Shown one piece after another: positions 16,014 through 25,273 of a stretch of 64,000 bases of DNA. Position numbers and translations under genes: made by a program. Source of the DNA: Nitrospira sp. (GTDB lineage Bacteria > Nitrospirota > Nitrospiria > Nitrospirales > Nitrospiraceae). Under the pieces are notes generated by a model. It was not told the origin of the DNA. It saw nothing but the letters and a program-made list of their open reading frames with translations, and made no database searches. The stretch lies in the NCBI GenBank assembly GCA_024760525.1, contig CP060499.1, positions 2,873,501-2,937,500 on the forward strand. The letters are read 5' to 3'. How positions within the stretch are numbered: the stretch's first letter is position 1; every line of letters starts with the position of its first letter.

Positions 16014-18805
16014 CGGTCACAGAGGGTAGGATGGTCGGGGAAGGTCCCGACTGCGGGCCGGTAATTCCAGCAGCGCTCGCATTTGCCATGCGTCGACTTG
16101 GTTACGGAGACGGCGAGATCGGACGTGGCATCGGGCCGTTGATCGACGGTCACCTGCGAGACGATAAACAAAGCGCCCAAATCCTCTGGCGAGATATCCA
16201 GCCACTGACCGGTCGGCACATCGGTGGTGAGATGAACATGCGCTTCGAGCGAAGAGCCAATGACTTTCTCGCGCCGCCGTTCCTCCAAAACTCCTTGGAC
16301 CTGCGCACGATATTTCAGCAGTCGCTCCCACCGTTCCGCCAGCCTCGCATCGGCCCAAGCCGGATCCGGCTCGGGAAACCAGGCGAGATGCACGCTCGTG
16401 GTTTCCATCCCTCCGGGCACCTGCGCGGCCAGCGTCCGCCAGATTTCTTCCGCCGTGAAACTCAATACCGGCGCCATGAGTTTTGACAGCGTCACCGCGA
16501 CTTCAAACAGGACGGTCTGTGACCCTCGCCTCAAAGGTGAGTCGGCGCGGAAGGTATAGAGTCGATCCTTGAGAATGTCGAGATACACGGCACTGAGGTC
16601 GACCGCGCAAAAATTGTTCAGGGCATGGAAGATCGTGTGGAACTCGAAATTTTCATACGCTTGCCGTACCTTGGTAATCAGTCCACCAAGACGCAGCAGT
16701 GCCCAACGGTCCAACTCGGGTAACTGGCCGTAGGGAACACGATGCGCAGCCGGATCGAAATCGTACAGATTGCTCAGTAAGAATCGGGACGTGTTGCGGA
16801 TCTTCCGATAGGCCTCGATCAGATGATTCAGAATCTCCTGCGAAATGCGGAGATCCTCACGATAGTCTTGAGCCGCCACCCACAAGCGGAGGATTTCTGC
16901 GCCCGACTGTTTGATGACGTCCTGGGGCGCGACGACATTGCCGGCCGACTTGGACATCTTCTTGCCCTGCCCGTCCACGACGAAGCCATGGGTCAATACC
17001 GCCTGATAGGGCGCCCGATGATCGGTTGTGATTCCAGCCAGCAGGGCGCTATGAAACCACCCGCGATGTTGGTCGGAACCTTCAAGATACAAATCAGCCG
17101 GCCACCATCTCTTCGGTTTCGCCACCGCAGCATAGCTGACCCCTGACTCAAACCACACATCGAGAATATCGCGTTCTTTTTCAAACTTGGCTCCCCCGCA
17201 CTTCGGACACGTCGTTCCGGCGGGTAACAAATCAAGCGCGGATCGTTCGAACCAGACATCCGCACCCTTCGATTCCACCAACGCTGCCACATGCTCAATC
17301 ACAACAGGGTCGGCAAGGACATGATGACAGGTATGACACGTAAACCCTGGAATCGGCACACCCCACACGCGCTGGCGCGAAAGACACCAGTCCGGACGGT
17401 TTTCGATCATGCCGAAGATCCGGTCGCGACCATAACTCGGGATCCACCGGACCCGTTCGATCTCCGCCAGTGTCTCCCTTCGCAAATCATTCGTCTCCAT
17501 GGAGACGAACCACTGCTCGGTCGCACGAAAGATCACCGGATTCTTGCACCGCCAACAGTGCGGATAGGAGTGGTTCAACGAGCCATGACCGAGCAAACGC
17601 CCATTCGCCTGGAGGTATTCGACAATCTTTGGATTCGCCTTCAAGACATGCTGTCCGGCGAATTCCTTCACGACCGGCGTGAATCGCCCGCCATTGTCGA
17701 CCGGCGCCAGAATTTCGAGTCGTTCACCTGGTGACGCCTTGGCGTTGTGTTCCAGCACGAGAAGATAGTCCTCCATGCCATGTCCAGGCGCGATGTGTAC
17801 GCAGCCGGTTCCCTGCTCGAGGGTTACAAAGTCTCCGAGTAGGATGGGTGATAAGCCGGTGGAAAGTGGACGTTGCGTCTCCAACCCCTCAAATCCTTCT
17901 CCGCCTTTCTTTACCCCCACCACGCGATAATCAGTGAGCCCACAGGACTTGGCAACGCTCTCCAGAAGTTTCTCCGCCACAATCAACAGCTCCTCACCGA
18001 CTTGGACGAAGGCATAGTCGAAATCGCGGTGGAGGCAGACCGCTTGATTGGCCGGTAAGGTCCAGGGTGTTGTCGTCCAGATGACGACGGAGACCAGCTT
18101 CATTCCTTCCGGAAAGGAGATCCCGGGAAAGGCCTGTGCCAAAACGAGGGGCGAGGTGACGACCGGAAATTTCACATAGATCGACGGCGAGGTGTGGTCA
18201 TCATACTCGACTTCCGCTTCCGCCAGCGCCGTTTGATCGTGGGTGCACCAGAGTACGGGCTTGAGGCCCTTATACACCCCTCCGTGCTCGACAAATTTCC
18301 CGAACTCGCGAATGATCGTCGCTTCATAGCCAGGGGTCATGGTGAGGTACGGGCGATCCCATTCTCCCAGCACCCCGAGTCGCTTGAACTCCTCTCGCTG
18401 GATGTTGACGTATCGTTCGGCATACTCACGGCAGAGTCGACGAATCGCCGACACATCTAAGTCCTTTTTCTTGTCACCCAATTCCTTCATGACTTGATGC
18501 TCAATCGGCAATCCGTGGCAGTCCCATCCCGGCACATAGGGCGCATGGAAGCCTGCCATTGTCTTCGACTTCACGATGATATCTTTCAGAATTTTGTTGA
18601 GAGCATGTCCGATATGAATTCTGCCGTTCGCATACGGAGGACCGTCGTGGAGTACGTACCGAGGCCGTCCCGTGCCTATCGCTTGGATCCGGTCATAGAG
18701 CTTCTGTTGCTCCCACCAGGCCAGCATCTCAGGTTCCCGCTGCGGCAAGTTGGCCTTCATCGGGAAATCGGTTTTGGGAAGGTTGAGTGTCGACTTATAG
18801 TCCAT
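15992..18805 (-). CDS. ileS: Isoleucyl-tRNA synthetase
   Basis: A 937-residue class I synthetase. ATG 18805 is chosen because DYKSTLNLPKTDFPMKANL is the normal family beginning; an upstream GTG adds seven unrelated residues. PYANGRIHIGHALNKILKD holds the HIGH motif (64-67) and GKKMSKSAGN the KMSKS loop. The C-terminal zinc finger has Cys909, 912, 929 and 932, typical of bacterial type 1 IleS and absent from the mupirocin-resistant type 2. The editing domain carries the expected GTGCVHIAPGHG segment. lspA overlaps its end. Confidence 0.97.
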   Translation of the reverse strand: MDYKSTLNLPKTDFPMKANLPQREPEMLAWWEQQKLYDRIQAIGTGRPRYVLHDGPPYANGRIHIGHALNKILKDIIVKSKTMAGFHAPYVPGWDCHGLPIEHQVMKELGDKKKDLDVSAIRRLCREYAERYVNIQREEFKRLGVLGEWDRPYLTMTPGYEATIIREFGKFVEHGGVYKGLKPVLWCTHDQTALAEAEVEYDDHTSPSIYVKFPVVTSPLVLAQAFPGISFPEGMKLVSVVIWTTTPWTLPANQAVCLHRDFDYAFVQVGEELLIVAEKLLESVAKSCGLTDYRVVGVKKGGEGFEGLETQRPLSTGLSPILLGDFVTLEQGTGCVHIAPGHGMEDYLLVLEHNAKASPGERLEILAPVDNGGRFTPVVKEFAGQHVLKANPKIVEYLQANGRLLGHGSLNHSYPHCWRCKNPVIFRATEQWFVSMETNDLRRETLAEIERVRWIPSYGRDRIFGMIENRPDWCLSRQRVWGVPIPGFTCHTCHHVLADPVVIEHVAALVESKGADVWFERSALDLLPAGTTCPKCGGAKFEKERDILDVWFESGVSYAAVAKPKRWWPADLYLEGSDQHRGWFHSALLAGITTDHRAPYQAVLTHGFVVDGQGKKMSKSAGNVVAPQDVIKQSGAEILRLWVAAQDYREDLRISQEILNHLIEAYRKIRNTSRFLLSNLYDFDPAAHRVPYGQLPELDRWALLRLGGLITKVRQAYENFEFHTIFHALNNFCAVDLSAVYLDILKDRLYTFRADSPLRRGSQTVLFEVAVTLSKLMAPVLSFTAEEIWRTLAAQVPGGMETTSVHLAWFPEPDPAWADARLAERWERLLKYRAQVQGVLEERRREKVIGSSLEAHVHLTTDVPTGQWLDISPEDLGALFIVSQVTVDQRPDATSDLAVSVTKSTHGKCERCWNYRPAVGTFPDHPTLCDRCLEAIR

Positions 18806-18887
18806 AGACGATGGGATCCAAATCACTCATCAGGTAATCATACAGAATTGAGGGAATATACCGGAACGGAGGGGGGAGGCACCAGTC

Positions 18888-19991
18888 TTAACTGACGGCC
18901 ATCATGCGGTCCAGCGCGACCTTCGCCCAGCGCTTGTCATCCTCCGCCACCACGATGTGGTTGACAACCTGCCCTTCCGCCAGATTCTCCATGGCCCAGC
19001 AGAGATGTGCCGCATCGATCCGGAACATGGTGGCGCATTGGCAGACCGTGGATGAGAGGAAGAACACTTTTTTGTCGGTGAGTTCGTGCTTCAATCGATT
19101 CACAAGATTCAGTTCCGTACCGACCGCCCACGTTGTGCCGGCTGGTGCGGCGGTAACCGTGCGAATGATGAACTCGGTGGATCCGATGAGATCCGCCTTG
19201 TTCACAACATTTTCATGGCACTCAGGGTGAACGATGACCTTGCCGTCCGGAAACTGTTTGCGAAAGTGATCCACGTGGACGGGTTGGAACATCTGGTGAA
19301 CGCTGCAATGGCCCTTCCAGAGAATCAATTTGGCTCGCTTGATGGCGTCCTTGGTATTCCCGCCGTTCGGCTGGTAAGGGTCCCATACGATCATTTGGTC
19401 TCGAGGAATGCCCATCTTATTCGCCGTATTGCGGCCCAAGTGTTCATCGGGAAAGAAAAGTATTTTTTCTCGCCTGGCCCAACACCATTCGATCACGGCT
19501 TTGGCATTGGAAGACGTGCACGTGATCCCTCCATGTTCGCCGCAAAATGCTTTGAGCACCGCCGCAGAGTTCACATACACCGCCGGCATCACGGTCTCTT
19601 CCACAGGAACCACGCGTCCCAACGCTTCCCAGCACTGGTCCACCTGCTCGATCGCCGCCATATCGGCCATCGAACAACCGGCGGCCATATCAGGCAGAAT
19701 CACCGTTTGTTGAGAACGGCTGAGGATGTCCGCCGTCTCGGCCATAAAATGCACGCCGCAAAAGACGATGTAGGGTCGCTCGGACCGTTCGGCGGCCAGC
19801 TTGGCGAGCAAGAGCGAATCACCGCGGAAATCAGCATGCTGAATCACTTCATCCCGCTGGTAATTATGGCCTAAGATCATGACCCGTTCACCGAGCACCT
19901 GCTTGGCCGCCACTGTTCGGCGGTACAATTCTTCCGTCGATAGCGCTTGGTATTCGATGATTGGTCTGGGTAATGTCGCAGTAGCTGTCAC
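18888..19991 (-). CDS. nadA: Quinolinate synthase
   Basis: A 367-residue [4Fe-4S] enzyme that condenses iminoaspartate with dihydroxyacetone phosphate to quinolinate in de novo NAD synthesis. GHNYQRDEVIQHADFRGDSLLLAKLA at the N-terminus and the cluster Cys in AAGCSMAD (about 106), HPECHENV and STVCQCATM are family marks. The start is GTG 19991 with GGAGGAAG just upstream. nadB and nadC are not in the window. It is alone on the minus strand, 83 bases upstream of ileS, with its promoter facing the thiC riboswitch region. Confidence 0.95.
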   Translation of the reverse strand: MTATATLPRPIIEYQALSTEELYRRTVAAKQVLGERVMILGHNYQRDEVIQHADFRGDSLLLAKLAAERSERPYIVFCGVHFMAETADILSRSQQTVILPDMAAGCSMADMAAIEQVDQCWEALGRVVPVEETVMPAVYVNSAAVLKAFCGEHGGITCTSSNAKAVIEWCWARREKILFFPDEHLGRNTANKMGIPRDQMIVWDPYQPNGGNTKDAIKRAKLILWKGHCSVHQMFQPVHVDHFRKQFPDGKVIVHPECHENVVNKADLIGSTEFIIRTVTAAPAGTTWAVGTELNLVNRLKHELTDKKVFFLSSTVCQCATMFRIDAAHLCWAMENLAEGQVVNHIVVAEDDKRWAKVALDRMMAVS

Positions 19992-20164
19992 ACCTTCCTC
20001 CGAATGAAAAGGAATGTCATTCTACGATAGGCTCCCCGTACAATCAACGAAGGGGTCCAACGAGGAAAAGTCCTAGTCAGCCGCCCCAAAGGATAGTAGA
20101 CGGAATGGGGCTAATAGCCGATTGACTTCGCTCATCTCCGAGGACTACGATCAGCACCAGTAGT

Positions 20165-20255
20165 TAGAGCTAGGGGTGCCTGGAGGCTGAGAGTCCGAAC
20201 GAATCGGACGACCCTCACAACCTGACCTGGGTAATACCAGCGTAGGGAAGCCGGA
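20165..20255 (+). promoter_or_regulatory. TPP riboswitch (THI element) aptamer
   Basis: The conserved THI-box elements are all present in order: GGGGTGCC (20173-20180), CTGAGA (20187-20192), a small P3 hairpin (20193-20209), ACCCTCACAACCTGA, CTGGGTAATACCAG (20227-20240) and CGTAGGGAAG. The outer P1 stem is short and imperfect. It controls the downstream thiC gene and probably thi4, in the cis, TPP-off manner known for this class. Confidence 0.95.
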
Positions 20256-20279
20256 CGACAGCGGATCTTGTGAGGATTC

Positions 20280-20316
20280 AGCCGCGTTCCCTACTCCCGG
20301 GAAAGCGGCTTTTTTT
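20280..20316 (+). terminator. Riboswitch-controlled intrinsic terminator
   Basis: Stem AGCCGC (20280-20285) with GCGGCT (20305-20310), continued by TTCCC (20287-20291) with GGGAA (20299-20303), followed by six T. The 8-base segment TTCCCTAC (20287-20294) is also perfectly complementary to GTAGGGAA (20242-20249) at the 3' edge of the TPP aptamer, so the aptamer edge can act as the antiterminator when TPP is absent. Pairing in the aptamer releases the terminator when TPP binds. Confidence 0.85.
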
Positions 20317-20380
20317 ATTGGCGGCAGGTGCTGCAAGCATTTGGCCTCACAGATTCGGCCACTTACGAAAGGATCTCACT

Positions 20381-22291
20381 ATGAGCATCCCTACCGATAC
20401 GAACGGATCCGTCAACGGGACTGAGACGACCATTCCGTCTTCTCCCTTGACCACGACGCCCTTCCCTGCATCGCGAAAAGTCCATGTGGACGGCGCTCAG
20501 CGCGGCGTCCGTGTACCGATGCGAGAAATCTCCCTCACTCCCACCAAAGGACCGGACGGAACGAAATCTTCTAACGCCTCCGTGATCGTGTACGACACCT
20601 CAGGTCCCTATACCGATCCCTCCATGGCGATCGATGTTCGTCAGGGCCTCACCCCGTTACGGCGAACCTGGGTGCTGAGCCGGCAGGACGTTGAGGAACT
20701 TCCTGAGGTGAGTTCGACCTACGGCCGCATGCGCGCGACCGACCCAAAGCTGGCCGAACTCCGGTTTCAACATATCCGCAAGCCCTTGAGGGCAAAACCG
20801 GGTATGAACGTCACGCAGTTGCATTATGCCCGGAAAGGCATCGTGACTCCGGAGATGGAATTTATCGCCATCCGCGAGAACCAATCTCGCCAAGCGGCAT
20901 TCGAGACGGCGTCGCAACACGGTCATGGTGGTGGCGTGACACAACACCCGGGCTTCTCTTGGGGCGCCAACATTCCTCGGGTCATTACGCCGGAGTTTGT
21001 GCGTGATGAGGTCGCCCGCGGCCGCGCGATCATCCCGTCCAACATCAATCATCCCGAAAGCGAGCCGATGATCATCGGCCGCAACTTTCTGGTGAAGATC
21101 AACTCGAACATCGGCAATTCCGCCGTTGCCTCCTCCATCGAGGAGGAAGTCGAGAAGATGATTTGGTCCACCCGATGGGGCGCTGATACCGTCATGGATT
21201 TGTCGACGGGCAAGAACATTCACGAAACACGGGAATGGATCATCCGCAATTCACCCGTGCCGATCGGAACGGTGCCGATCTATCAGGCGCTCGAAAAGGT
21301 GAACGGCAAGGCAGAAGACCTGACGTGGGAAATGTTCCGTGACACGCTGATCGAACAGGCCGAACAGGGCGTCGATTACTTCACGATTCACGCCGGCGTA
21401 CGCCTGGCCTATGTGCCCCTAACCGCCAAACGAACGACCGGCATTGTGTCGCGCGGCGGATCGATCCACGCGAAATGGTGCCTGGCCCATCATCAGGAGA
21501 ACTTCGCCTACACCCACTTCGAAGAGATCTGCGAGATCATGAAGGCCTACGATGTCGCCTTCAGTTTAGGCGACGGGCTCCGGCCGGGATCGATCGCCGA
21601 CGCCAACGACGACGCGCAGTTCGCCGAACTCGATACATTGGGCGAACTGACCAAGATTGCGTGGAGGCACGATGTGCAGGTCATGATCGAAGGCCCCGGT
21701 CACGTTCCCATGCACATGATTCAGGCCAACATGGAAAAGCAGCTTGCGGCCTGCCATGAGGCGCCGTTTTACACACTGGGGCCGCTGACGACCGATATCG
21801 CGCCCGGCTACGACCACATCACGTCCGGCATCGGGGCCGCCATGATCGGATGGTACGGCTGCGCTATGCTCTGCTACGTGACCCCCAAGGAACATTTGGG
21901 CTTACCGACCCGGGAAGACGTCAAGACCGGCGTCATCACGTATAAAATTGCCGCGCACGCGGCCGACTTGGCCAAAGGCCATCCCGGCGCCCAAGCGCGG
22001 GACAACGCCCTGTCGAAAGCACGTTTCGAGTTCCGCTGGGAAGATCAGTTCAATCTTTCCCTTGATCCGGAGACCGCGCAGCAATTCCACGATGAAACGC
22101 TCCCGGACAACGCCGCCAAGGTTTCGCATTTCTGTTCGATGTGCGGCCCACACTTCTGCTCCATGAAGATCACTCAAGACGTCCGCGACTATGCCGCACA
22201 ATTGCAAATCGACGAACAACAGGCGATTCAAATCGGCATGAAGGAGAAAGCCGAGGAATTTAAGAAGACTGGTTCTGAGATTTATCGTTAG
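20381..22291 (+). CDS. thiC: Phosphomethylpyrimidine synthase (HMP-P synthase)
   Basis: A 636-residue radical-SAM enzyme that converts aminoimidazole ribotide to HMP phosphate in thiamine synthesis. ATG 20381 is chosen for its AAAGGA site and the normal N-terminus; the same frame runs open back into the terminator, which is not credible protein. The C-terminal CSMCGPHFCSM holds the Cys585, 588 and 593 cluster ligands. MNVTQLHYARKGIVTPEMEFIAIRE, IPSNINHPE and GTVPIYQALEK are family signatures. It is under a TPP riboswitch and is followed 36 bases later by thi4, so pyrimidine and thiazole branches are made together. Confidence 0.97.
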   Translation: MSIPTDTNGSVNGTETTIPSSPLTTTPFPASRKVHVDGAQRGVRVPMREISLTPTKGPDGTKSSNASVIVYDTSGPYTDPSMAIDVRQGLTPLRRTWVLSRQDVEELPEVSSTYGRMRATDPKLAELRFQHIRKPLRAKPGMNVTQLHYARKGIVTPEMEFIAIRENQSRQAAFETASQHGHGGGVTQHPGFSWGANIPRVITPEFVRDEVARGRAIIPSNINHPESEPMIIGRNFLVKINSNIGNSAVASSIEEEVEKMIWSTRWGADTVMDLSTGKNIHETREWIIRNSPVPIGTVPIYQALEKVNGKAEDLTWEMFRDTLIEQAEQGVDYFTIHAGVRLAYVPLTAKRTTGIVSRGGSIHAKWCLAHHQENFAYTHFEEICEIMKAYDVAFSLGDGLRPGSIADANDDAQFAELDTLGELTKIAWRHDVQVMIEGPGHVPMHMIQANMEKQLAACHEAPFYTLGPLTTDIAPGYDHITSGIGAAMIGWYGCAMLCYVTPKEHLGLPTREDVKTGVITYKIAAHAADLAKGHPGAQARDNALSKARFEFRWEDQFNLSLDPETAQQFHDETLPDNAAKVSHFCSMCGPHFCSMKITQDVRDYAAQLQIDEQQAIQIGMKEKAEEFKKTGSEIYR

Positions 22292-22327
22292 CATGAATAC
22301 AGAAGACGGATGCTGAAGGAGTGCCCC

Positions 22328-23128
22328 ATGGCCAAACCACGACCAGCCCCCTTGCGTGAACGGGACATCACCCGGCAGATCGCCCGGGAATACTATAAAG
22401 AGTTCGATCAGCTGATCGAGAGCGACGTGATCATCGTCGGCGCAGGCCCATCCGGGCTTATCTGCGCGCATGACCTGGCGAAAATGGGATTTCGAACGCT
22501 GGTTGTCGAGCAAAGCCTGGCTCTGGGTGGTGGATTCTGGTCAGGCGGGTATCTCATGAACAAGGCCACCATCTGTGACCCGGCCAATGAAATCCTCGAA
22601 GAGATCGGCGTGCCCTGCAAGAAGATCAAAGAATGCGAAGGGATGTACATGGTTGATCCTCCGCATGCCACCGGTGCCCTGATCGCTGCAGCATACAATG
22701 CCGGCGCCAAGCTGATGAACCTGACGAGAGTGGTGGACCTGATCCTCCGCAACGACGGCTCGTTGGAAGGGGTCGTCGTCAACAGCACCACCGTCGAGAT
22801 GGCTGGTCATGACATCATCCATGTGGATCCCATCGCCCTTGAGAGCAAGATTGTGGTCGATGCAACCGGCCATGATGCTGTCGTGGTCGAGCTCTTGCAC
22901 AAGCGGAACCTCTACAACAAGGTTCCGGGAAACGGTGCCATGTGGGTTGCACGATCTGAAGAAGAAGTCATGGACCGAACTGGAGAGGTGTATCCAAATT
23001 GCTTTGTCATCGGCTTAGCCGTCGCCGCCGTGTACGGCACACCGAGAATGGGGCCCGCCTTCGGCTCGATGCTCTTATCCGGCAGGTACGGCGCGGAATT
23101 GATTAAGAAGAAGCTGAAACAGGAGTAA
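22328..23128 (+). CDS. thi4: Thi4-type thiazole synthase, probably sulfide-dependent
   Basis: A 266-residue enzyme that makes the thiamine thiazole from NAD, glycine and sulfur. ATG 22328 has AAGGAG 6 bases upstream. A Rossmann FAD/NAD fold is visible: SDVIIVGAGPSGLICAHDL, then LVVEQSLALGGGFWSGG. In the yeast suicide enzyme the sulfur-donating Cys lies in a CMDP segment; the equivalent here reads HVDP with His165. Bacterial and archaeal Thi4 with His there use free sulfide catalytically instead of their own Cys. The assignment of His165 rests on alignment by eye. No thiG/thiS/thiH is nearby. It is directly downstream of thiC and probably under the same riboswitch. Confidence 0.85.
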   Translation: MAKPRPAPLRERDITRQIAREYYKEFDQLIESDVIIVGAGPSGLICAHDLAKMGFRTLVVEQSLALGGGFWSGGYLMNKATICDPANEILEEIGVPCKKIKECEGMYMVDPPHATGALIAAAYNAGAKLMNLTRVVDLILRNDGSLEGVVVNSTTVEMAGHDIIHVDPIALESKIVVDATGHDAVVVELLHKRNLYNKVPGNGAMWVARSEEEVMDRTGEVYPNCFVIGLAVAAVYGTPRMGPAFGSMLLSGRYGAELIKKKLKQE

Positions 23129-23220
23129 CGAATCTAGTCACCCCACGCGGCCGGCAGTCTGATCACAAGGATCATCCGGCAACGAGCACGACCCTGGTAA
23201 CTTTTTTCAATAGCCTGACC

Positions 23221-23736
23221 ATGGACATGCAAGATTTTTTATTACAGGGTGAAGGTCGCGAGGAGGATAAGCGCCAGGCCTGGGATCTGTTTCAACAGGC
23301 CTTTGAGCGGCAAATGAAGGGTGACCTCGAAGAGGCAGTCAATCTTTATAGGAAGTCGATCGCCTCCCATCCCACTGCCGAGGCCTACACGTTCTTGGGG
23401 TGGACGTACAGCTTCATGGGACGACTTGATGACGCCATTGAAGAATGCCACAAAGCCATCGCGCAGGATCCTGACTTCGGCAACCCCTACAATGACATCG
23501 GCGCCTATCTGATCGAGAAGGGCGAATTCGACGAGGCCATTACATGGTTCCAGAAAGCGATGCAGGCCAAGCGTTACGAAAGCCCGGCCTATCCGCACCT
23601 CAATCTCGGACGCGTGTACGAGCGCAAGGGAAACTGGACGGAGGCCATCGATTCGTATAAAAAAGCCCTCACCTTGGACCCCAACTATGCGCTCGCCAGG
23701 AAGGCGCTGGGACGGTTGATCAGCTCACTAAACTGA
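23221..23736 (+). CDS. Tetratricopeptide repeat protein
   Basis: A 171-residue protein without signal peptide or membrane helix. It is made almost wholly of about four TPR units (starting near residues 20, 56, 90 and 128), seen in the repeated pattern G.(L/F).EA(I/V)..(Y/F).KA(I/L)...P. TPR proteins are scaffolds for protein-protein contact. Its partner is unknown. The next gene starts 12 bases downstream and encodes a degenerate receiver, so the two may act together. Confidence 0.75.
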   Translation: MDMQDFLLQGEGREEDKRQAWDLFQQAFERQMKGDLEEAVNLYRKSIASHPTAEAYTFLGWTYSFMGRLDDAIEECHKAIAQDPDFGNPYNDIGAYLIEKGEFDEAITWFQKAMQAKRYESPAYPHLNLGRVYERKGNWTEAIDSYKKALTLDPNYALARKALGRLISSLN

Positions 23737-23748
23737 AATCACACCTCC

Positions 23749-24126
23749 ATGCCAACAACCATTCTTGTCGCCATCACCGACCTTTTCTTCTATACCAAAG
23801 TCCGGGACGCACTACGGCAGACCGATTATCACATTGAGAAGGCCCGCGTGCAGCAAGATATCGTCGACAAAGCTGTTTCCGTCGACCCAGGCATGGTCAT
23901 CTTCAATATGAACGACCTGGCCCTCGATGCCTTTCAGGCGTTGGAACGGCTGAAAGCCGATCCTCGGTTGGAAACCATCCCGACGCTGGCCTTTGCCAAT
24001 CATGAAGAAGTTGAGACCTGGCACCGTGCCAAGGCGCTTGGAGTCACAAAGATCGTCTCCCGCAATGAATTTTCTGCTCGAACCAAAGACCTCGTGGACG
24101 AAGTCCTTGCCGCCGCCTCACGGTAA
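23749..24126 (+). CDS. Degenerate response-regulator receiver domain
   Basis: A 125-residue single receiver-like domain. The beta-strand that should end in the phosphate-accepting Asp reads PGMVIFNMNDLAL, so the Asp position holds Asn. The early acidic pair is also replaced (VAITDLFFYTKVRDAL), while the fifth strand's Ser/Lys pair is recognisable only loosely (KIVSRNEF). This is a pseudo-receiver that probably cannot be phosphorylated and may act through protein contact, as other atypical receivers do. It is 12 bases after the TPR gene and 33 before the YgfZ-like gene. Confidence 0.65.
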   Translation: MPTTILVAITDLFFYTKVRDALRQTDYHIEKARVQQDIVDKAVSVDPGMVIFNMNDLALDAFQALERLKADPRLETIPTLAFANHEEVETWHRAKALGVTKIVSRNEFSARTKDLVDEVLAAASR

Positions 24127-24159
24127 CCAGTGTCGGACGGAAAGTCGAAGGAGTAATCG

Positions 24160-25251
24160 ATGAAACGATCCCGGCTTTACACACAACATATTCAACTCGG
24201 GGCAACCTTCCAGGAACTCACTGGCTGGGAAGTGCCCGCCCATTATGGCGATGCCACTGCCGAGCACCGCGCCGTCCGTCAGGCCGTGGGGCTGGCTGAT
24301 CTTTCCCATCGTGGCAAAATCAGAGTAACGGGCGAGGATCGCGTGAAGTGGCTGCAGAGCGTCATCAGCAATGACATTCTCCCGCTTCAACCAGGCCAGG
24401 GTCGCTATTCCAGCCTGTTAACCCACAAGGGCAAGATGCTCACGTACTTCCGCCTGTATCTGCAGACCGAAGCGGTCATGCTGGAAGACGTTGGTGAGAT
24501 CGGAGACACGACATTTCAGGCTCTGCGCAAATTCCTGCTCTACGGCACCAAGGCCAAGATTGAAAACTGCGCCGAAAGTTGGGGACTGTTGCTGATCAGT
24601 GGGCCGAAAACCGCTCACGTGGTGCAATCAGCCTTCGGCGTCGAAGTCTCAGACTTAAAACCGGTTGATTTTGTTACCGCGCAGATCGGAGGGCATCACG
24701 CCCTCGTGTTGCGTACGGAAGAGACGGGAGAAACGGATGTCGAAGTGCTGCTCCCCATAGACGGCGTGTCGACTGCATGGACCAATGCCATGCAGGCCGG
24801 AGCGAAATTTGGAATCAAAGCCATTGGAAGTCAGGCACGGGAAGCCCTGCGCCTGGAGGCCGGCATTCCCAAGGCCGGACCCGATTTGAATGAAGAGATT
24901 GTCCCGCCTGAGGCCAACCTCGAAGGCAAAGCCTTCAGCCTGAATAAAGGGTGCTATCCAGGACAAGAAGTTGTCGCGCGTATGGATACATACGGCAACG
25001 TCCGCCGTAAACTCGTCGGACTGGTGCTCAAGGACTCCCTCGTACCGCCGCATGGGGCTAAACTCCATAGCGGCGATCGTGAGGTGGGCTGGATCAGTAG
25101 TGCCGCTCACTCCCCTCAGCTCAATAAAGTCATTGCGCTCGGATTTCCTCTGCGTGACTTCAGCAAACCCGACACTGTCCTCTCGGTCGAGATCGACGGG
25201 GTACCGCACGAGGCCATCGTTCACACCTTACCCATCTATACCAAACCGTAA
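24160..25251 (+). CDS. ygfZ: YgfZ/GcvT-like folate-binding protein
   Basis: A 363-residue protein of the GcvT superfamily. The YgfZ signature KGCYPGQEVVARMDTYG begins at residue 263, with Cys265 as the family's conserved Cys. YgfZ binds folate and helps assemble or repair certain Fe-S enzymes, notably MiaB. The glycine-cleavage T protein shares the fold, but the KGCYxGQE motif favours YgfZ. Radical-SAM and Fe-S enzymes lie nearby (ThiC, NadA), which is a plausible but unproved functional link. AAGGAG is a good ribosome-binding site. Confidence 0.85.
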   Translation: MKRSRLYTQHIQLGATFQELTGWEVPAHYGDATAEHRAVRQAVGLADLSHRGKIRVTGEDRVKWLQSVISNDILPLQPGQGRYSSLLTHKGKMLTYFRLYLQTEAVMLEDVGEIGDTTFQALRKFLLYGTKAKIENCAESWGLLLISGPKTAHVVQSAFGVEVSDLKPVDFVTAQIGGHHALVLRTEETGETDVEVLLPIDGVSTAWTNAMQAGAKFGIKAIGSQAREALRLEAGIPKAGPDLNEEIVPPEANLEGKAFSLNKGCYPGQEVVARMDTYGNVRRKLVGLVLKDSLVPPHGAKLHSGDREVGWISSAAHSPQLNKVIALGFPLRDFSKPDTVLSVEIDGVPHEAIVHTLPIYTKP

Positions 25252-25273
25252 CATCTATATCCCGCGAATATTT

